In this document: positions 22,215-31,370 of the stretch, piece after piece
Layout: every line of letters begins with the position of its first letter
Numbering within the stretch: the first letter of the stretch is position 1
Origin: Thermoclostridium sp.
GTDB taxonomy: Bacteria; Bacillota; Clostridia; DSM-8532
Assembly (NCBI GenBank): GCA_017995215.1
Contig: JAGOJH010000008.1
Coordinates: 1-50,814, forward strand
Direction: 5' to 3'
DNA: 50,814 nt
Translations under genes and position numbers: made by a program
Notes under the pieces: model-generated
The model's input: the letters and a program-made list of their open reading frames with translations, nothing else
Databases searched by the model: none
What the model was told of the DNA's origin: nothing

Positions 22215-22517
22215 TTACTCTCCTTCCAATTTGCCTTTCAGCCGTTCTAGTATTAGCCGATACCCGTCCGCACCATAGTTCAGCGAGCGACTGACCCTGC
22301 TGATAGTCGCTTCGCTTGCGCCGGTTTTTTCATGGATATCGCGGTAGGTCCTTCCCTGATCCAGCATTTTTGCAACCTCCAGCCGCTGGGCGAAAGCCTT
22401 TATTTCGGAGATAGTGCCAACATCCTCGAAGAAATTGTAGCACTCCTCCCTGGTTCTTAAAAGGAGGATTGCATCAAACAGCTTATCGGTTAATTCATCC
22501 TGCAGTTTTTTACTCAC
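22215..22517 (-). CDS. YerC/YecD family TrpR-like regulator
   Basis: 100 residues with a TrpR/DnaA-type helix-turn-helix: [20 protein letters not shown] followed by [14 protein letters not shown], diagnostic of the YerC family of short DNA-binding proteins in Firmicutes. GTG start with GGAGTG seven bases upstream. It is the first gene of the yerC-secA-folC-TPR operon and may regulate it or an amino-acid pathway; YerC targets are poorly defined. The tight spacing to secA means that secretion ATPase expression is tied to this regulator's transcript. Confidence 0.92.
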   Translation of the reverse strand: MSKKLQDELTDKLFDAILLLRTREECYNFFEDVGTISEIKAFAQRLEVAKMLDQGRTYRDIHEKTGASEATISRVSRSLNYGADGYRLILERLKGKLEGE

Positions 22518-22588
22518 AAAAATTCACTCCATCAAGATATACTGATTCATTTTGAAAAAGTCTATTCTACAGAAGCCATACGGTTCAT

Positions 22589-22617
22589 ATTTTATCGGAT
22601 AAGTCAAATAAAGTCAA
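22589..22617 (-). promoter_or_regulatory. sigma-A promoter of yerC-secA-folC operon
   Basis: Minus strand TTGACT (22612-22617), 17-base spacer, TAAAAT (22589-22594), 10 of 12 consensus positions. The leader to the GTG at 22517 is about 65 bases. A second TTGACT 10 bases nearer the gene has no matching -10. Confidence 0.75.
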
Positions 22618-22859
22618 ACCGTTCAGGGAGACGAGTTCATCTGCACGGTAAGATCTTTCATTCCTTACTGTATCAGATAATTCTTTTCTCTTCAATACTT
22701 TACATCAATAAAGTCTTTCCGGAAGATAGGATCCTATTCCGGTTCCTCTATATTGTTCGACGCCGGCATCATGGGCCGTGAATATAATGAACAACCTTCC
22801 TGAAGACTTAATATATACCCCAACAGAGCCTTTAGAAAAAAGTAATAAAAGAATAATCG
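22618..22859. other. intergenic stretch between greA and yerC operon
   Basis: No gene seen. It contains an imperfect palindrome at 22719-22742 (CCGGAA ... ATAGGATCCTAT ... TCCGG, two unpaired bases) and a 6-bp hairpin ACTTTA-6-TAAAGT just beside it. No U tract follows, so these are not clear terminators of greA. An operator for the yerC operon is possible but unproven. Confidence 0.4.
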
Positions 22860-23324
22860 TTAGATGATTTCCAGAATTTCAACCAGATAAGTTCCCTGCG
22901 GGGCATTTACTTCCACGGTTTCTCCAGCCTTGCGGCCTGTTAATACCCTGCCCAGATCCGACTCGATGCTGATGCGCATATTGGCCGGATCGATATCCAG
23001 TGTGGTGACAAGCGTTACAATGGTTTCGTCCTCATCCTCGACGAACCTGATTTTAGCTTTGCTGTTCAGCCCCAATACCGATTGATCCTGGTGCTCATCA
23101 TCGATAATCGTCGCCGAAGCAATCATATTGTACAGATATTGGATTCTGTCATCGTTTTCGTGATATCTTTCGCAGGCATCCTTGTATTCCGCATTTTCGG
23201 ATCGATCACCAAAAGCGGCTGCGATTGCCTTTTCTCTGGCGATTTGACCCCTTACAACAGACATCCTGTAATCCAATTCCTCATGCAGTTTTTTTATATC
23301 TTCCTGTGTTAACGCATTGTTCAT
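22860..23324 (-). CDS. greA: transcription elongation factor GreA/GreB family
   Basis: About 154 residues starting MNNALTQEDIKKLHEEL; AAAGGA stands upstream. A longer frame exists but does not fit the family. The N-terminal antiparallel coiled coil carries the acidic tip GDRSENAEYKDA (the D and E that act with the RNA polymerase active site to cleave backtracked RNA). The C-terminal FKBP-like domain reads IVTLVTTLDIDPANMRISIE, SDLGRVLTGRKAGETVEV. Length is typical (about 158). It follows polC by about 75 bases on the same strand and could share its transcript. Confidence 0.93.
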   Translation of the reverse strand: MNNALTQEDIKKLHEELDYRMSVVRGQIAREKAIAAAFGDRSENAEYKDACERYHENDDRIQYLYNMIASATIIDDEHQDQSVLGLNSKAKIRFVEDEDETIVTLVTTLDIDPANMRISIESDLGRVLTGRKAGETVEVNAPQGTYLVEILEII

Positions 23325-23399
23325 TCTGGGTAATCCTTTCGCTGATGACTTAAAGGTTCTATTTGACATAATTGTTGGATCAAAAAAACTGTGAAGTGA

Positions 23400-26300
23400 C
23401 TAAAAAAAGCATATCTGGTTGCTTTGCTGCATTCCGCAAAGACATCCGTGGTTTTCCATGATTTCAATAACCGATTTGCTGACCCCTGCGCGAATTTTCA
23501 GATCGTCCACAGAAAGGAACAAGCCCTTTTCTCTGGCTTCGACGATGTTTGCCGCAGCTGCCGTACCCAGGCCGGCAAGCGCGTTTAAAGGCGGAAGCAG
23601 GCCATGGTCGGTTATTTTGAATTTTGTCGCATCCGACTGGTACAGGTCGACCGGCAGGCACTTGATACCACGGGCATACATTTCATTGGCAAGCTCGAGA
23701 ATGGTCAGCATGCTCTTTTCCTTTGCCGTCGCGTCGTTGCCCTTCCTTTCAATTTCGAGCATCGCGCTTTTCACTCTGTCCTGCCCCTTTGAAACAATTT
23801 CGGCGTCAAACACATCGGCGCGTACTGTAAAATAGGCTACATAGAAGGCTTCGGGGTGATACACCTTGAACCAGGCTATGCGGAACGCCATCATCACATA
23901 CGCCGCAGCATGTGCCTTTGGAAACATGTATTTGATTTTGTTGCACGAATCGATATACCATTGCGGAATACCCGTGGTCTTCATCAGTTCTTCATACTCT
24001 GGCTTCAACCCTTTGCCTTTTCTGACATCTTCCATAATTTTAAAGGACTTTAATGGCTCCAGGCCGTTTTGGATGAGATACAGCATGATATCATCACGGG
24101 TGCAGATGACGTTGGGGAGGGTTGTTACACCATTTCGCACCAGATCCTGTGCGTTGTTTGTCCACACATCGGTGCCGTGGGACAGGCCCGAAATACGAAT
24201 TAACTCGCCAACGGTGGTGGGCTTTGTATCCACCAGCATCTGACGGACAAATTTCGTTCCAAACTCTGGCACACCATAGGTTCCCACTACACTGCCAATG
24301 TCATCGGGGGTTACCCCCAACGGTTCTGTGCCACGGAAAATCTCCATGACACGCTTTTCGCCAATGGGGATTGTCTTCGCGTCGATCCCGGTAAGATCTT
24401 CGAGCATTCGAATCATCGTGGGGTCGTCATGGCCTAGAATATCCAGCTTTAAAATTCTGCCGCTGATGGAATGGTAGTCGAAATGGGTGGTGATGATATT
24501 CGAATCGGGATCATCGGCAGGGCGCTGTATCGGAGTAAAATCACAAATATCCTTGTTATGCGGCACAATCATAACCCCGCCGGGATGCTGGCCTGTAGTG
24601 CGCTTTATTCCGGTACACCCTGAAACCAGCCTGTTCACTTCAGCATTGGTTGCTGTCTTCCCTCTTTCGTTCAAGTACCCTTTGACATAGCCGAAAGCAG
24701 TTTTTTCAGCCACCGTCGCAATGGTTCCCGCCCTGAAAACATGGCCCTCGCCAAACAATTCCTCGGTGTATTTATGGGCATTGGATTGATATTCCCCAGA
24801 AAAATTCAGGTCGATGTCGGGCTCTTTGTCGCCGTCAAACCCTAAAAAGGTTTCAAACGGAATGTCATAACCATCTTTGATGAGGGGTTGCCCACAATTT
24901 GGACAGGTTTTTTCAGGCAGATCAAAGCCGCAGCTAACTGTGCTGTCTTTTTCCAGGAACTCTGCATGCAGGCAGTTATCGCACCGATAGTGGGCAGGAA
25001 GCGAATTTACTTCGGTAATACCTGTTAAATAGGCCACGAAGGAAGAACCCACAGAGCCCCTTGAACCGACAAGGTATCCGTCGGCCATGGATTTTGACAC
25101 CAGCTTCTGGGCGATGATATACATCACCGAAAAACCATTTTTGATGATGGAGGTGAGTTCCTTGTCCAGCCTTGCCTGCACCAATGGCGGGAGGGGCGAG
25201 CCATACAGCTGGGCTGCCCTTTTCTCGGACATGCTGCGGATGTCTTCTTCGGCACCGGCAATAAACGGTGGGAAGGTGCCGTCGGGAATGGGCTGGACTT
25301 CCTCAATCCAATCGGCAATGAGAACCGTGTTTTTTACAACCACCTCATAAGCAGTTTCTTCACCCAGGTATGAGAACTCTTCAAGCATTTCCGCCGTAGT
25401 ACGTAAAAAGAGCGGAGCTTGCCTGTCGGCATCGTCAAAGCCGCGACCGGCCTGAAGAATGCGTCGGAAGGACTCGTCCTCGGGATCGAGGAAATGCACG
25501 TCGCAGGTTGCCACGGTGGGTTTACCCAACTGGCGCCCCAGCTCGATGATGCGTTGGTTGATCTCTTTCAGCTGCTCATAGCCTGTAACCGCACCAGAGT
25601 CTATTAAAAAGCGGTTGTTTCCAAGAGGCTGAATTTCCAGGTAGTCATATAAACTTGCAACTTTTAACAGATCATCTTCCCGCTTTTGCAGCAGGATGGC
25701 TTTGTAGACTTCCCCTGCCTCGCAGGCACTGCCAAGTATCAAGCCTTCGCGGTATTTCGCCAGCAGTGACTTTGGAACCCTGGGAGTTTTATAGAAGTAA
25801 TCCAGATGGCTTTCAGAGATTAATTTATAAAGGTTTTTCAGCCCGGTTTGATTTTTCACTAGCAATATGGCATGGTAGAAATCGCAGTTTTTATAGTCCA
25901 GCTTTCCATCGGCTTTGTGTATTTCTTCACCAAGCAGATAAATCTCAACGCCGTACAGTACTTTGATACCCGCCTTTTTTGCAGTGCTATAGGCATCGGG
26001 ATATGCCTGAACAACACCGTGGTCGGTGATCGCGATGGCCGGGTGCCCCCACTTCGCAGCACGCTCTATCAGATCCTTCACAGGGGTTATCGCGTCCATT
26101 TGACTCATCTGTGTATGCAAATGAAGCTCAACACGTTTTTCAGGGGCATTGTCCATTTTTTCTGTAACGGTGGTTTTCCGGATGCCTTTGGCCAGAATGG
26201 ACAGATCCTTGCTGAAGGGATCAAACTGGGCATCCCCATTCACGACAAACCACTGGCCCACCTTGATGTTCTCCTGCAGGTCGGGAAGGTTCTTGTCATC

Positions 26301-27161
26301 AGCAAACAGCTTGATGGCGATGGAGTGGGTGAGGTCGGTCATATCGAAATCAAACAGGGTTTTTCCGCTTTTCGTCACCTTTGTTTCCAGTCGGATAACC
26401 CTGCCCTTCACCGAAATGCGCCCGGAGTTGATTGACACCTCGGACATGGGAATGGGCTGGTCGTCAAAACCCCTGCCATAAACGATGTTGGGATCGGAAG
26501 ACTTGGTGCTTTTCTTTTTGGCCTGATATGGAACAAAGGTGGCGGCTGCTTTTGCCGGTGGTTTTTTCGGTGTTTCCACAGGGTAACATACCACCTTTTG
26601 AATGGTTTTCTGTTCCTGGGTTTGTTTGTGTTTTAAATAAGCCTCCTTCTCTTTCTCATCGAGGGGAGGGTCGATAAAACAGACTGAAATATCACGTTGA
26701 AAGCTGGTTTGAATAAAATCCTCCAGCAGCTTGTGGCAGTTTCCGGACTGAAGAATTGTTTTTGCATTGGAATTAAGCAGAATATTCAGCTTGCAGCCTT
26801 CAACACGAAAAACAGCATCCTCAAGCAAACACTCATAATGCTTTGACTTTTTTGAAACGACCTGCAAAAGTTCATTTTTACAGGTTTCAAGAATGTCTGT
26901 ATCGTCCTGGGGAAGACAAAAGCAGGGAACCACACGGACGCTGGTGTTCAGGTGGCGCCCCAGGACCTTTTCGAGGGAATAAACCCTTTTCATCTCAACC
27001 AGGCGGGGCAGTTGAAGCCTGATTTCCACCTGTCCGGTGGCTTTAATATATTGAAGCTGCGAAACATATGCCTCACAAAAGGTATCCCGCAGCTTCTGAT
27101 CCATATTCACATCTTTGAACACAGTGTTAAACCCCTGTGTTTTGTCTATTGTATGGTGCAT
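23400..27161 (-). CDS. polC: PolC-type DNA polymerase III alpha, lacking inserted exonuclease domain
   Basis: 1253 residues, main replicase of low-GC Gram-positives. In order: N-terminal domain (1-235), OB fold (about 240-330, SGRISVKGRVIRLETKVTKS), first PHP half (RVELHLHTQMSQMDAITP, AIAITDHGVVQAYPDA, GVEIYLL, about 343-410), second PHP half (about 428 on, FYHAILLVKNQTGLKNLYKL), zinc-type cysteines (CDNC, CPNCGQ), palm (KEPDIDLNFSGEYQ), fingers and helix-hairpin-helix end (GVSKSVIEIMENHGCLCG). Usual PolC (about 1430-1450) carries a DnaQ-like 3'-5' exonuclease between the two PHP halves. Here about 20 residues join them and no DxE-type exonuclease motif exists. Start backed by GAGGGG. It has its own promoter. 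Confidence 0.95.
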   Translation of the reverse strand: MHHTIDKTQGFNTVFKDVNMDQKLRDTFCEAYVSQLQYIKATGQVEIRLQLPRLVEMKRVYSLEKVLGRHLNTSVRVVPCFCLPQDDTDILETCKNELLQVVSKKSKHYECLLEDAVFRVEGCKLNILLNSNAKTILQSGNCHKLLEDFIQTSFQRDISVCFIDPPLDEKEKEAYLKHKQTQEQKTIQKVVCYPVETPKKPPAKAAATFVPYQAKKKSTKSSDPNIVYGRGFDDQPIPMSEVSINSGRISVKGRVIRLETKVTKSGKTLFDFDMTDLTHSIAIKLFADDKNLPDLQENIKVGQWFVVNGDAQFDPFSKDLSILAKGIRKTTVTEKMDNAPEKRVELHLHTQMSQMDAITPVKDLIERAAKWGHPAIAITDHGVVQAYPDAYSTAKKAGIKVLYGVEIYLLGEEIHKADGKLDYKNCDFYHAILLVKNQTGLKNLYKLISESHLDYFYKTPRVPKSLLAKYREGLILGSACEAGEVYKAILLQKREDDLLKVASLYDYLEIQPLGNNRFLIDSGAVTGYEQLKEINQRIIELGRQLGKPTVATCDVHFLDPEDESFRRILQAGRGFDDADRQAPLFLRTTAEMLEEFSYLGEETAYEVVVKNTVLIADWIEEVQPIPDGTFPPFIAGAEEDIRSMSEKRAAQLYGSPLPPLVQARLDKELTSIIKNGFSVMYIIAQKLVSKSMADGYLVGSRGSVGSSFVAYLTGITEVNSLPAHYRCDNCLHAEFLEKDSTVSCGFDLPEKTCPNCGQPLIKDGYDIPFETFLGFDGDKEPDIDLNFSGEYQSNAHKYTEELFGEGHVFRAGTIATVAEKTAFGYVKGYLNERGKTATNAEVNRLVSGCTGIKRTTGQHPGGVMIVPHNKDICDFTPIQRPADDPDSNIITTHFDYHSISGRILKLDILGHDDPTMIRMLEDLTGIDAKTIPIGEKRVMEIFRGTEPLGVTPDDIGSVVGTYGVPEFGTKFVRQMLVDTKPTTVGELIRISGLSHGTDVWTNNAQDLVRNGVTTLPNVICTRDDIMLYLIQNGLEPLKSFKIMEDVRKGKGLKPEYEELMKTTGIPQWYIDSCNKIKYMFPKAHAAAYVMMAFRIAWFKVYHPEAFYVAYFTVRADVFDAEIVSKGQDRVKSAMLEIERKGNDATAKEKSMLTILELANEMYARGIKCLPVDLYQSDATKFKITDHGLLPPLNALAGLGTAAAANIVEAREKGLFLSVDDLKIRAGVSKSVIEIMENHGCLCGMQQSNQICFF

Positions 27162-27192
27162 GCAGATATCCCCTCAAACCTTCTTACCATTT

Positions 27193-27221
27193 ATTTTATC
27201 ACAATGAGGGCAATCTGACAA
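27193..27221 (-). promoter_or_regulatory. promoter of polC
   Basis: Minus strand TTGTCA (27216-27221), 17-base spacer, TAAAAT (27193-27198) with TGA in front (extended -10). The leader to the polC ATG is about 25 bases. Confidence 0.7.
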
Positions 27222-27286
27222 AGAAAAACAAACGAATTTTGAAACAAAGGGCGGTGAAACAATTCCTGCCTAAAAAGAGCATGCAA

Positions 27287-27835
27287 TTACTGCAGCAAGC
27301 CGAACCTGCGCAACGGGAACAGCCGGAAAACCGCTTTACCGGCGATCCGTTTCACCTCAACGGGGCCGAAGGTTCTGCTGTCCCTGCTTTCACCGGGAAG
27401 ACGGTTATCACCCAAAAGGTAGATGCATCCAGGCGGAACTGTCAAATCATCGTGCAACCCGGGGGCAATTTGCGTATCACTTCCGAGAATATAGGTTTCG
27501 TGCAGCTTTTGTCCAGCCACGTAAACCTCTCCGTCACGTATAGCTATTTTCTGCCCCTCTGTGGCAAGGATCCGTTTTATAGCGTAGGTTTTTCCATCCT
27601 CCAGGTACTCTGGAATTTTTACTACAACAATATCTCCCTGTTTAAACTGGCCGAACCTCTGTGTCAGCTTTTCGATAACCAGAATGTCATTGTTCTCCAG
27701 GGTTGGAAGCATGGAATTACCGAGGACAATGGTGAACTGCCCTACAAAATTAACGATGACCAGGGTAACCAGGATGGCCAGCCCGATATGGGTCAGCCAG
27801 CTGATTACCTCTTTCATCACACGATCGCGCTCCAT
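27287..27835 (-). CDS. lepB: signal peptidase I
   Basis: 182 residues, single N-terminal membrane anchor (about 12-36) and an outside catalytic domain, the small Gram-positive (SipS-like) type. Catalytic Ser41 lies in GNSMLPTL and the general-base Lys87 in YAIKRILA; box E is GDNRLPGESRDSRTFGPV. It removes signal peptides from Sec/Tat-exported proteins such as the SLH protein here. GGAGG lies seven bases before the ATG. It starts 21 bases after aspS and is probably read from the hisS-aspS transcript, an unusual neighbour for this gene. Confidence 0.95.
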   Translation of the reverse strand: MERDRVMKEVISWLTHIGLAILVTLVIVNFVGQFTIVLGNSMLPTLENNDILVIEKLTQRFGQFKQGDIVVVKIPEYLEDGKTYAIKRILATEGQKIAIRDGEVYVAGQKLHETYILGSDTQIAPGLHDDLTVPPGCIYLLGDNRLPGESRDSRTFGPVEVKRIAGKAVFRLFPLRRFGLLQ

Positions 27836-27856
27836 TCAGTCGCCTCCAAAACGGGT

Positions 27857-29650
27857 TCATGCCTGCCCGCGGATTGCAATATGCAGTTCCTTCAGCTGCT
27901 TTTCTTCAACCGTGTCCGGAGCCCCTGTCATCAGGCAGGATGAATTCTGAACCTTTGGAAATGCGATGACATCACGGATGGAATCCCTTTTTGCCATCAG
28001 CATGATCAGCCTGTCAAGCCCAAAGGCCAGTCCGCCATGGGGCGGTGTGCCGTATTTAAAGGCATCCAGCAAAAAGCCGAACCTTTCGTTTGCTTCTTCC
28101 TGAGACAAACCGATCATGGAGAAGATTTTGCTTTGCAGCTCCTGATTGTGGATACGGATGCTCCCGCCTCCCAATTCAACACCGTTCAAAACAATATCAT
28201 AAGCCTTGGCGCGAACCTTACCGGGGTTGGTATCCAGCATTGGAAGGTCTTCATCCATCGGTGAGGTGAACGGATGGTGCATCGCAACCCATCGGTTCTC
28301 CTCGGCGTCATGCTCAAACATCGGGAACTCGGTGACCCACAGGAAATTTGCCCTGCTGTCATCCATAAAGCCCAGCTTTTTTGCAATCTCCAGCCTTAAG
28401 TGCCCCAAAGCATCGAATACAACTGCGTTGGTATCTGCTATCAGGCAGATCAGATCTCCCACCCTGGCGTCTGTTCTTTCAAGAATCTGTTTGACCTCAT
28501 CCTCGGTGAGGAACTTCGTAATCGGTGATTTCAGGTTGCTTTCTTCGATAACGATCCAGGCCATTCCCTTGGCCTTGTAGGTTTTTGTGAATTCTCCCAG
28601 TGCGTCGATCTCACGCCGGGAAAACTTTTCCCCGCAGCCTTTGGCATTCAGTGCCCTCACGCTGCCACCCTTTGCAACTGCGTCTGAAAACACTTTGAAG
28701 CCGCAGTCTTTCACCAGATCGGACACATCCACCAATTCCAGCCCAAACCGGGTATCGGGTTTATCGGAACCAAAGCGCTCCATCGCCTCCTGATAGGTTA
28801 AACGTGGGAACGGAGTCTGAACCTCGATACCAAGCACTTGCTGGAAACAGCGCTTTACAAAGCCCTCGTTTATTGTAATAATATCGTCAACCTCGACAAA
28901 GGACATTTCAAGGTCGATCTGCGTGAACTCAGGCTGCCTGTCGGCACGCAAGTCTTCGTCACGGAAGCATTTGGCTATCTGCATATAGCGGTCGAAGCCC
29001 GACACCATCAGAATCTGTTTGAACAGCTGCGGGGACTGGGGCAGCGCAAAAAACTTCCCGGGGTGAACCCTGCTGGGAACCAGATAGTCCCTGGCTCCTT
29101 CAGGGGTGCTCTTCATTAAAACCGGAGTTTCGATCTCCAGAAAACCGTTTTCATCGTAATAATCCCGCGCTATTTTTGCCACGCGGTGGCGCAGCATCAG
29201 GTTGGCTTGCATAACAGGCCGGCGCAAATCCAAATACCTGTATTTCAAGCGAAGGGCTTCATTGGAATCAATATCGTCTTCAATTTGGATGGGCGGCGTC
29301 TCAGCCTTGCTTAGGATTCGCAGTTCCTTAACGAGAACCTCCCATTTTCCGGTGATCATGTTGAGGTTAATGGCCTCATCCGAGCGATTGACCAGGGTTC
29401 CTCTGACCGCAAGAACAAATTCATTGCGGATCTGCACCGCCTTGCTGTGGAGAGTGCTGTCCAGTTCATTGTGGAACACAATCTGCAAGAGGCCGCTTCT
29501 GTCGCGTAAATCGACAAATATAACACCACCCAAATCCCTTCTCTTATGTGCCCAGCCCATGACCACCACTTCCTGCCCCACATTGTCTGCAGTGACCTCT
29601 GTGCAGCGATGTGTGCGTTTCATTCCCGCCAGATTTTCAGCCATAACCAT
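27857..29650 (-). CDS. aspS: aspartyl-tRNA synthetase
   Basis: About 597 residues, bacterial type. N-terminal OB anticodon-binding domain (VVVMGWAHKRRDLGGVIFVD), class II motif 2 region (QIAKCFRDEDLRADRQPEFT), the bacterial GAD insertion (about 300-420) and motif 3 (HGGLAFGLDRLIMLMAKRDS, followed by IRDVIAFPK). It charges tRNA-Asp, or tRNA-Asp and tRNA-Asn if non-discriminating; the sequence alone does not settle that. Start at 29650 based on AAGGAAG; ATG 29644 is an alternative. It follows hisS by about 96 bases without a strong terminator, so the T-box upstream of hisS likely controls both. Confidence 0.96.
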   Translation of the reverse strand: MVMAENLAGMKRTHRCTEVTADNVGQEVVVMGWAHKRRDLGGVIFVDLRDRSGLLQIVFHNELDSTLHSKAVQIRNEFVLAVRGTLVNRSDEAINLNMITGKWEVLVKELRILSKAETPPIQIEDDIDSNEALRLKYRYLDLRRPVMQANLMLRHRVAKIARDYYDENGFLEIETPVLMKSTPEGARDYLVPSRVHPGKFFALPQSPQLFKQILMVSGFDRYMQIAKCFRDEDLRADRQPEFTQIDLEMSFVEVDDIITINEGFVKRCFQQVLGIEVQTPFPRLTYQEAMERFGSDKPDTRFGLELVDVSDLVKDCGFKVFSDAVAKGGSVRALNAKGCGEKFSRREIDALGEFTKTYKAKGMAWIVIEESNLKSPITKFLTEDEVKQILERTDARVGDLICLIADTNAVVFDALGHLRLEIAKKLGFMDDSRANFLWVTEFPMFEHDAEENRWVAMHHPFTSPMDEDLPMLDTNPGKVRAKAYDIVLNGVELGGGSIRIHNQELQSKIFSMIGLSQEEANERFGFLLDAFKYGTPPHGGLAFGLDRLIMLMAKRDSIRDVIAFPKVQNSSCLMTGAPDTVEEKQLKELHIAIRGQA

Positions 29651-29746
29651 CAACTTCCTTTCCAACTGAAGTATCAAAATATTCTTCAAATGTATCTATT
29701 CACCGTTTTTTTCGTCTGAAAAAACCTTCCCCGATGCCGTGAGGTT

Positions 29747-31018
29747 TTAGGCCATTCCCTGCCTGGACTTGAGTAATCTGTCCAACAGGGTGTCGATATG
29801 AATATCCCTTCCCTCACCAGTGGCCATGTTTTTCAACTCGACCTTTCCTGTCTCCACTTCATTATCCCCAATCATCACAGCAAAACGGACGTTCAGCTTG
29901 TTCGCAAATTTCATCTGCGCTTTTACACTGCGCCCTATGATATCTTTATGACAGGAAATTCCTGCTGCTCTAAGCTTAAGTGCCAGCCCTTCCGAAAACT
30001 GCTCTGCCTTCTCACCGATGACGCCAATGAATATATCCGGTGCTTCGGGCTGCGGGATGGTAATACCCTGACTGTCTATTTCAAGCAGCAGCCTTTCTAT
30101 CCCAAGGCCGAAACCAATGCCTGGGGACGGATTTCCTCCGCATGCTTCAATCAACCCGTCATAACGCCCGCCGCCGCATACGGTTCCCTGTGATCCGATG
30201 TTCTTTGAAACGAACTCAAATACAGTCCTTGTGTAATAATCCAGGCCGCGGACAATTCCCTTATCGATAGAAAAAGCGATGTCCATGGCGGTCAGCTTTT
30301 CCTTCACCTTTTCAAAATGCTGTGCGCAATCGTCACAAATATAGTCCAGTAAAGCTGGAGCATCGCTTAATTCCTGAGTGCATCTTTCTTCCTTGCAATC
30401 AATAATGCGCATGGGGTTTCGTTCAAAGCGCTCTTTACAGGTATGGCACAGCTTATCAAGCTTGGGCCTGAGATATTCCTTAAGCCTTTCATTATAGGCA
30501 GCCCGACAAGTGGGGCAGCCTATGCTGTTCAGGTTCAGCGACAAGTTCTGGATACACAGCCTTTTGAAAAACAGATGCAGCAAGGAGATGACCTCAACAT
30601 CCGCACTGGGCTCGGCAGCACCGAACAGCTCTATACCAAACTGATGGAACTCGCGGTAGCGGCCCTTCTGAACATTCTCATACCGATAAGCGGTAATGTT
30701 GTAGAACAGCTTCACCGGCTGGGGCCATGAGGCCATGCCATTTTCAATATAGCTTCTGACAACGCCCGCCGTACCTTCCGGTCTAAGGGAAATGCTTCTG
30801 CCCCCCTTGTCGTCAAAGGTGTACATTTCCTTTTGCACGATATCGGTCGTATCCCCGACTCCTCTTTGGAAAAGCTCGGTGTGCTCGAAAACCGGGATGC
30901 GTATTTCACGGTAGCCGAACTGATGGCAGAGTTCTCTGAATTTATCCTCGACAAAATACCATTTGAATATTTCATCCGGTAAAATATCTCTTGTTCCCTT
31001 CGGTGCTTTCGTTAACAT
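29747..31018 (-). CDS. hisS: histidyl-tRNA synthetase
   Basis: About 423 residues. Starts MLTKAPKGTRDILPDEIFKW, with GGGAGGA six bases upstream; 44 upstream in-frame codons belong to the T-box leader and are not translated. Class II motifs: RPEGTAGVVRSYIEN (motif 2), the histidine-specific GLDYYTRTVFEF and GGGRYDGLI, GFGLGIERLLLEI (motif 3), and the C-terminal anticodon domain (KLNVRFAVMIGDNEVETGKV). Charges tRNA-His. First gene of a hisS-aspS operon, a common arrangement in Firmicutes. Confidence 0.96.
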   Translation of the reverse strand: MLTKAPKGTRDILPDEIFKWYFVEDKFRELCHQFGYREIRIPVFEHTELFQRGVGDTTDIVQKEMYTFDDKGGRSISLRPEGTAGVVRSYIENGMASWPQPVKLFYNITAYRYENVQKGRYREFHQFGIELFGAAEPSADVEVISLLHLFFKRLCIQNLSLNLNSIGCPTCRAAYNERLKEYLRPKLDKLCHTCKERFERNPMRIIDCKEERCTQELSDAPALLDYICDDCAQHFEKVKEKLTAMDIAFSIDKGIVRGLDYYTRTVFEFVSKNIGSQGTVCGGGRYDGLIEACGGNPSPGIGFGLGIERLLLEIDSQGITIPQPEAPDIFIGVIGEKAEQFSEGLALKLRAAGISCHKDIIGRSVKAQMKFANKLNVRFAVMIGDNEVETGKVELKNMATGEGRDIHIDTLLDRLLKSRQGMA

Positions 31019-31111
31019 ATCGCATCCTCCCATTATATTTGTCCCTGTCTGATTTCCGATTATTCCGCTGAATAACCATAAAACCAGCCGGGCATTTGAA
31101 AAATACGGATC

Positions 31112-31148
31112 AAAAAAGCCTCGCGTCCACAATGAAGGGACGAGAGGC
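31112..31148 (-). terminator. T-box-controlled terminator before hisS
   Basis: Minus strand GCCTCTCGTCC, loop, GGACGCGAGGC with one mismatched position, then TTTTTT. It directly follows the T-box sequence, so antiterminator pairing would disrupt it when uncharged tRNA binds. Confidence 0.88.
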
Positions 31149-31364
31149 ATTCCCGCGGTACCACCCTAATAGAAGAAACTCTTCCGCTTTTGTCTTTAAC
31201 GCAGACGCATACGGGTCGGATTACTTGTAAACCCTTTCATCCGATCGGCTCCGGGCTGTCTTTCGCCGTTTTTGCATTTCCAAAAGCGTTCTCAGTCGCG
31301 ACGCTTTCTCCCTGTGGGCAATTACGGTTACTCTGTCCTTTCATTGCCTTTTTGTTGATGATTT
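31112..31364 (-). promoter_or_regulatory. T-box riboswitch of hisS-aspS operon
   Basis: Minus strand leader. The conserved T-box element AGGGTGGTACCGCGGG is at 31152-31167. Near the 5' end CAATGAAAGGACAGAGTAACC shows the K-turn/AGTA elements of stem I, and CCGT (31324-31327) pairs with ACGG (31266-31269) above the specifier loop. The 3' side of that loop reads GAAAGACAGCCC; the likely specifier is GAC (31258-31260), followed by the usual purine. GAC is an Asp codon, although hisS is the first gene. Uncharged tRNA-Asp would favour readthrough into hisS-aspS. Presence of a T-box is clear; the specifier assignment is inference. Confidence 0.92.
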
Positions 31365-31370
31365 GTATTG

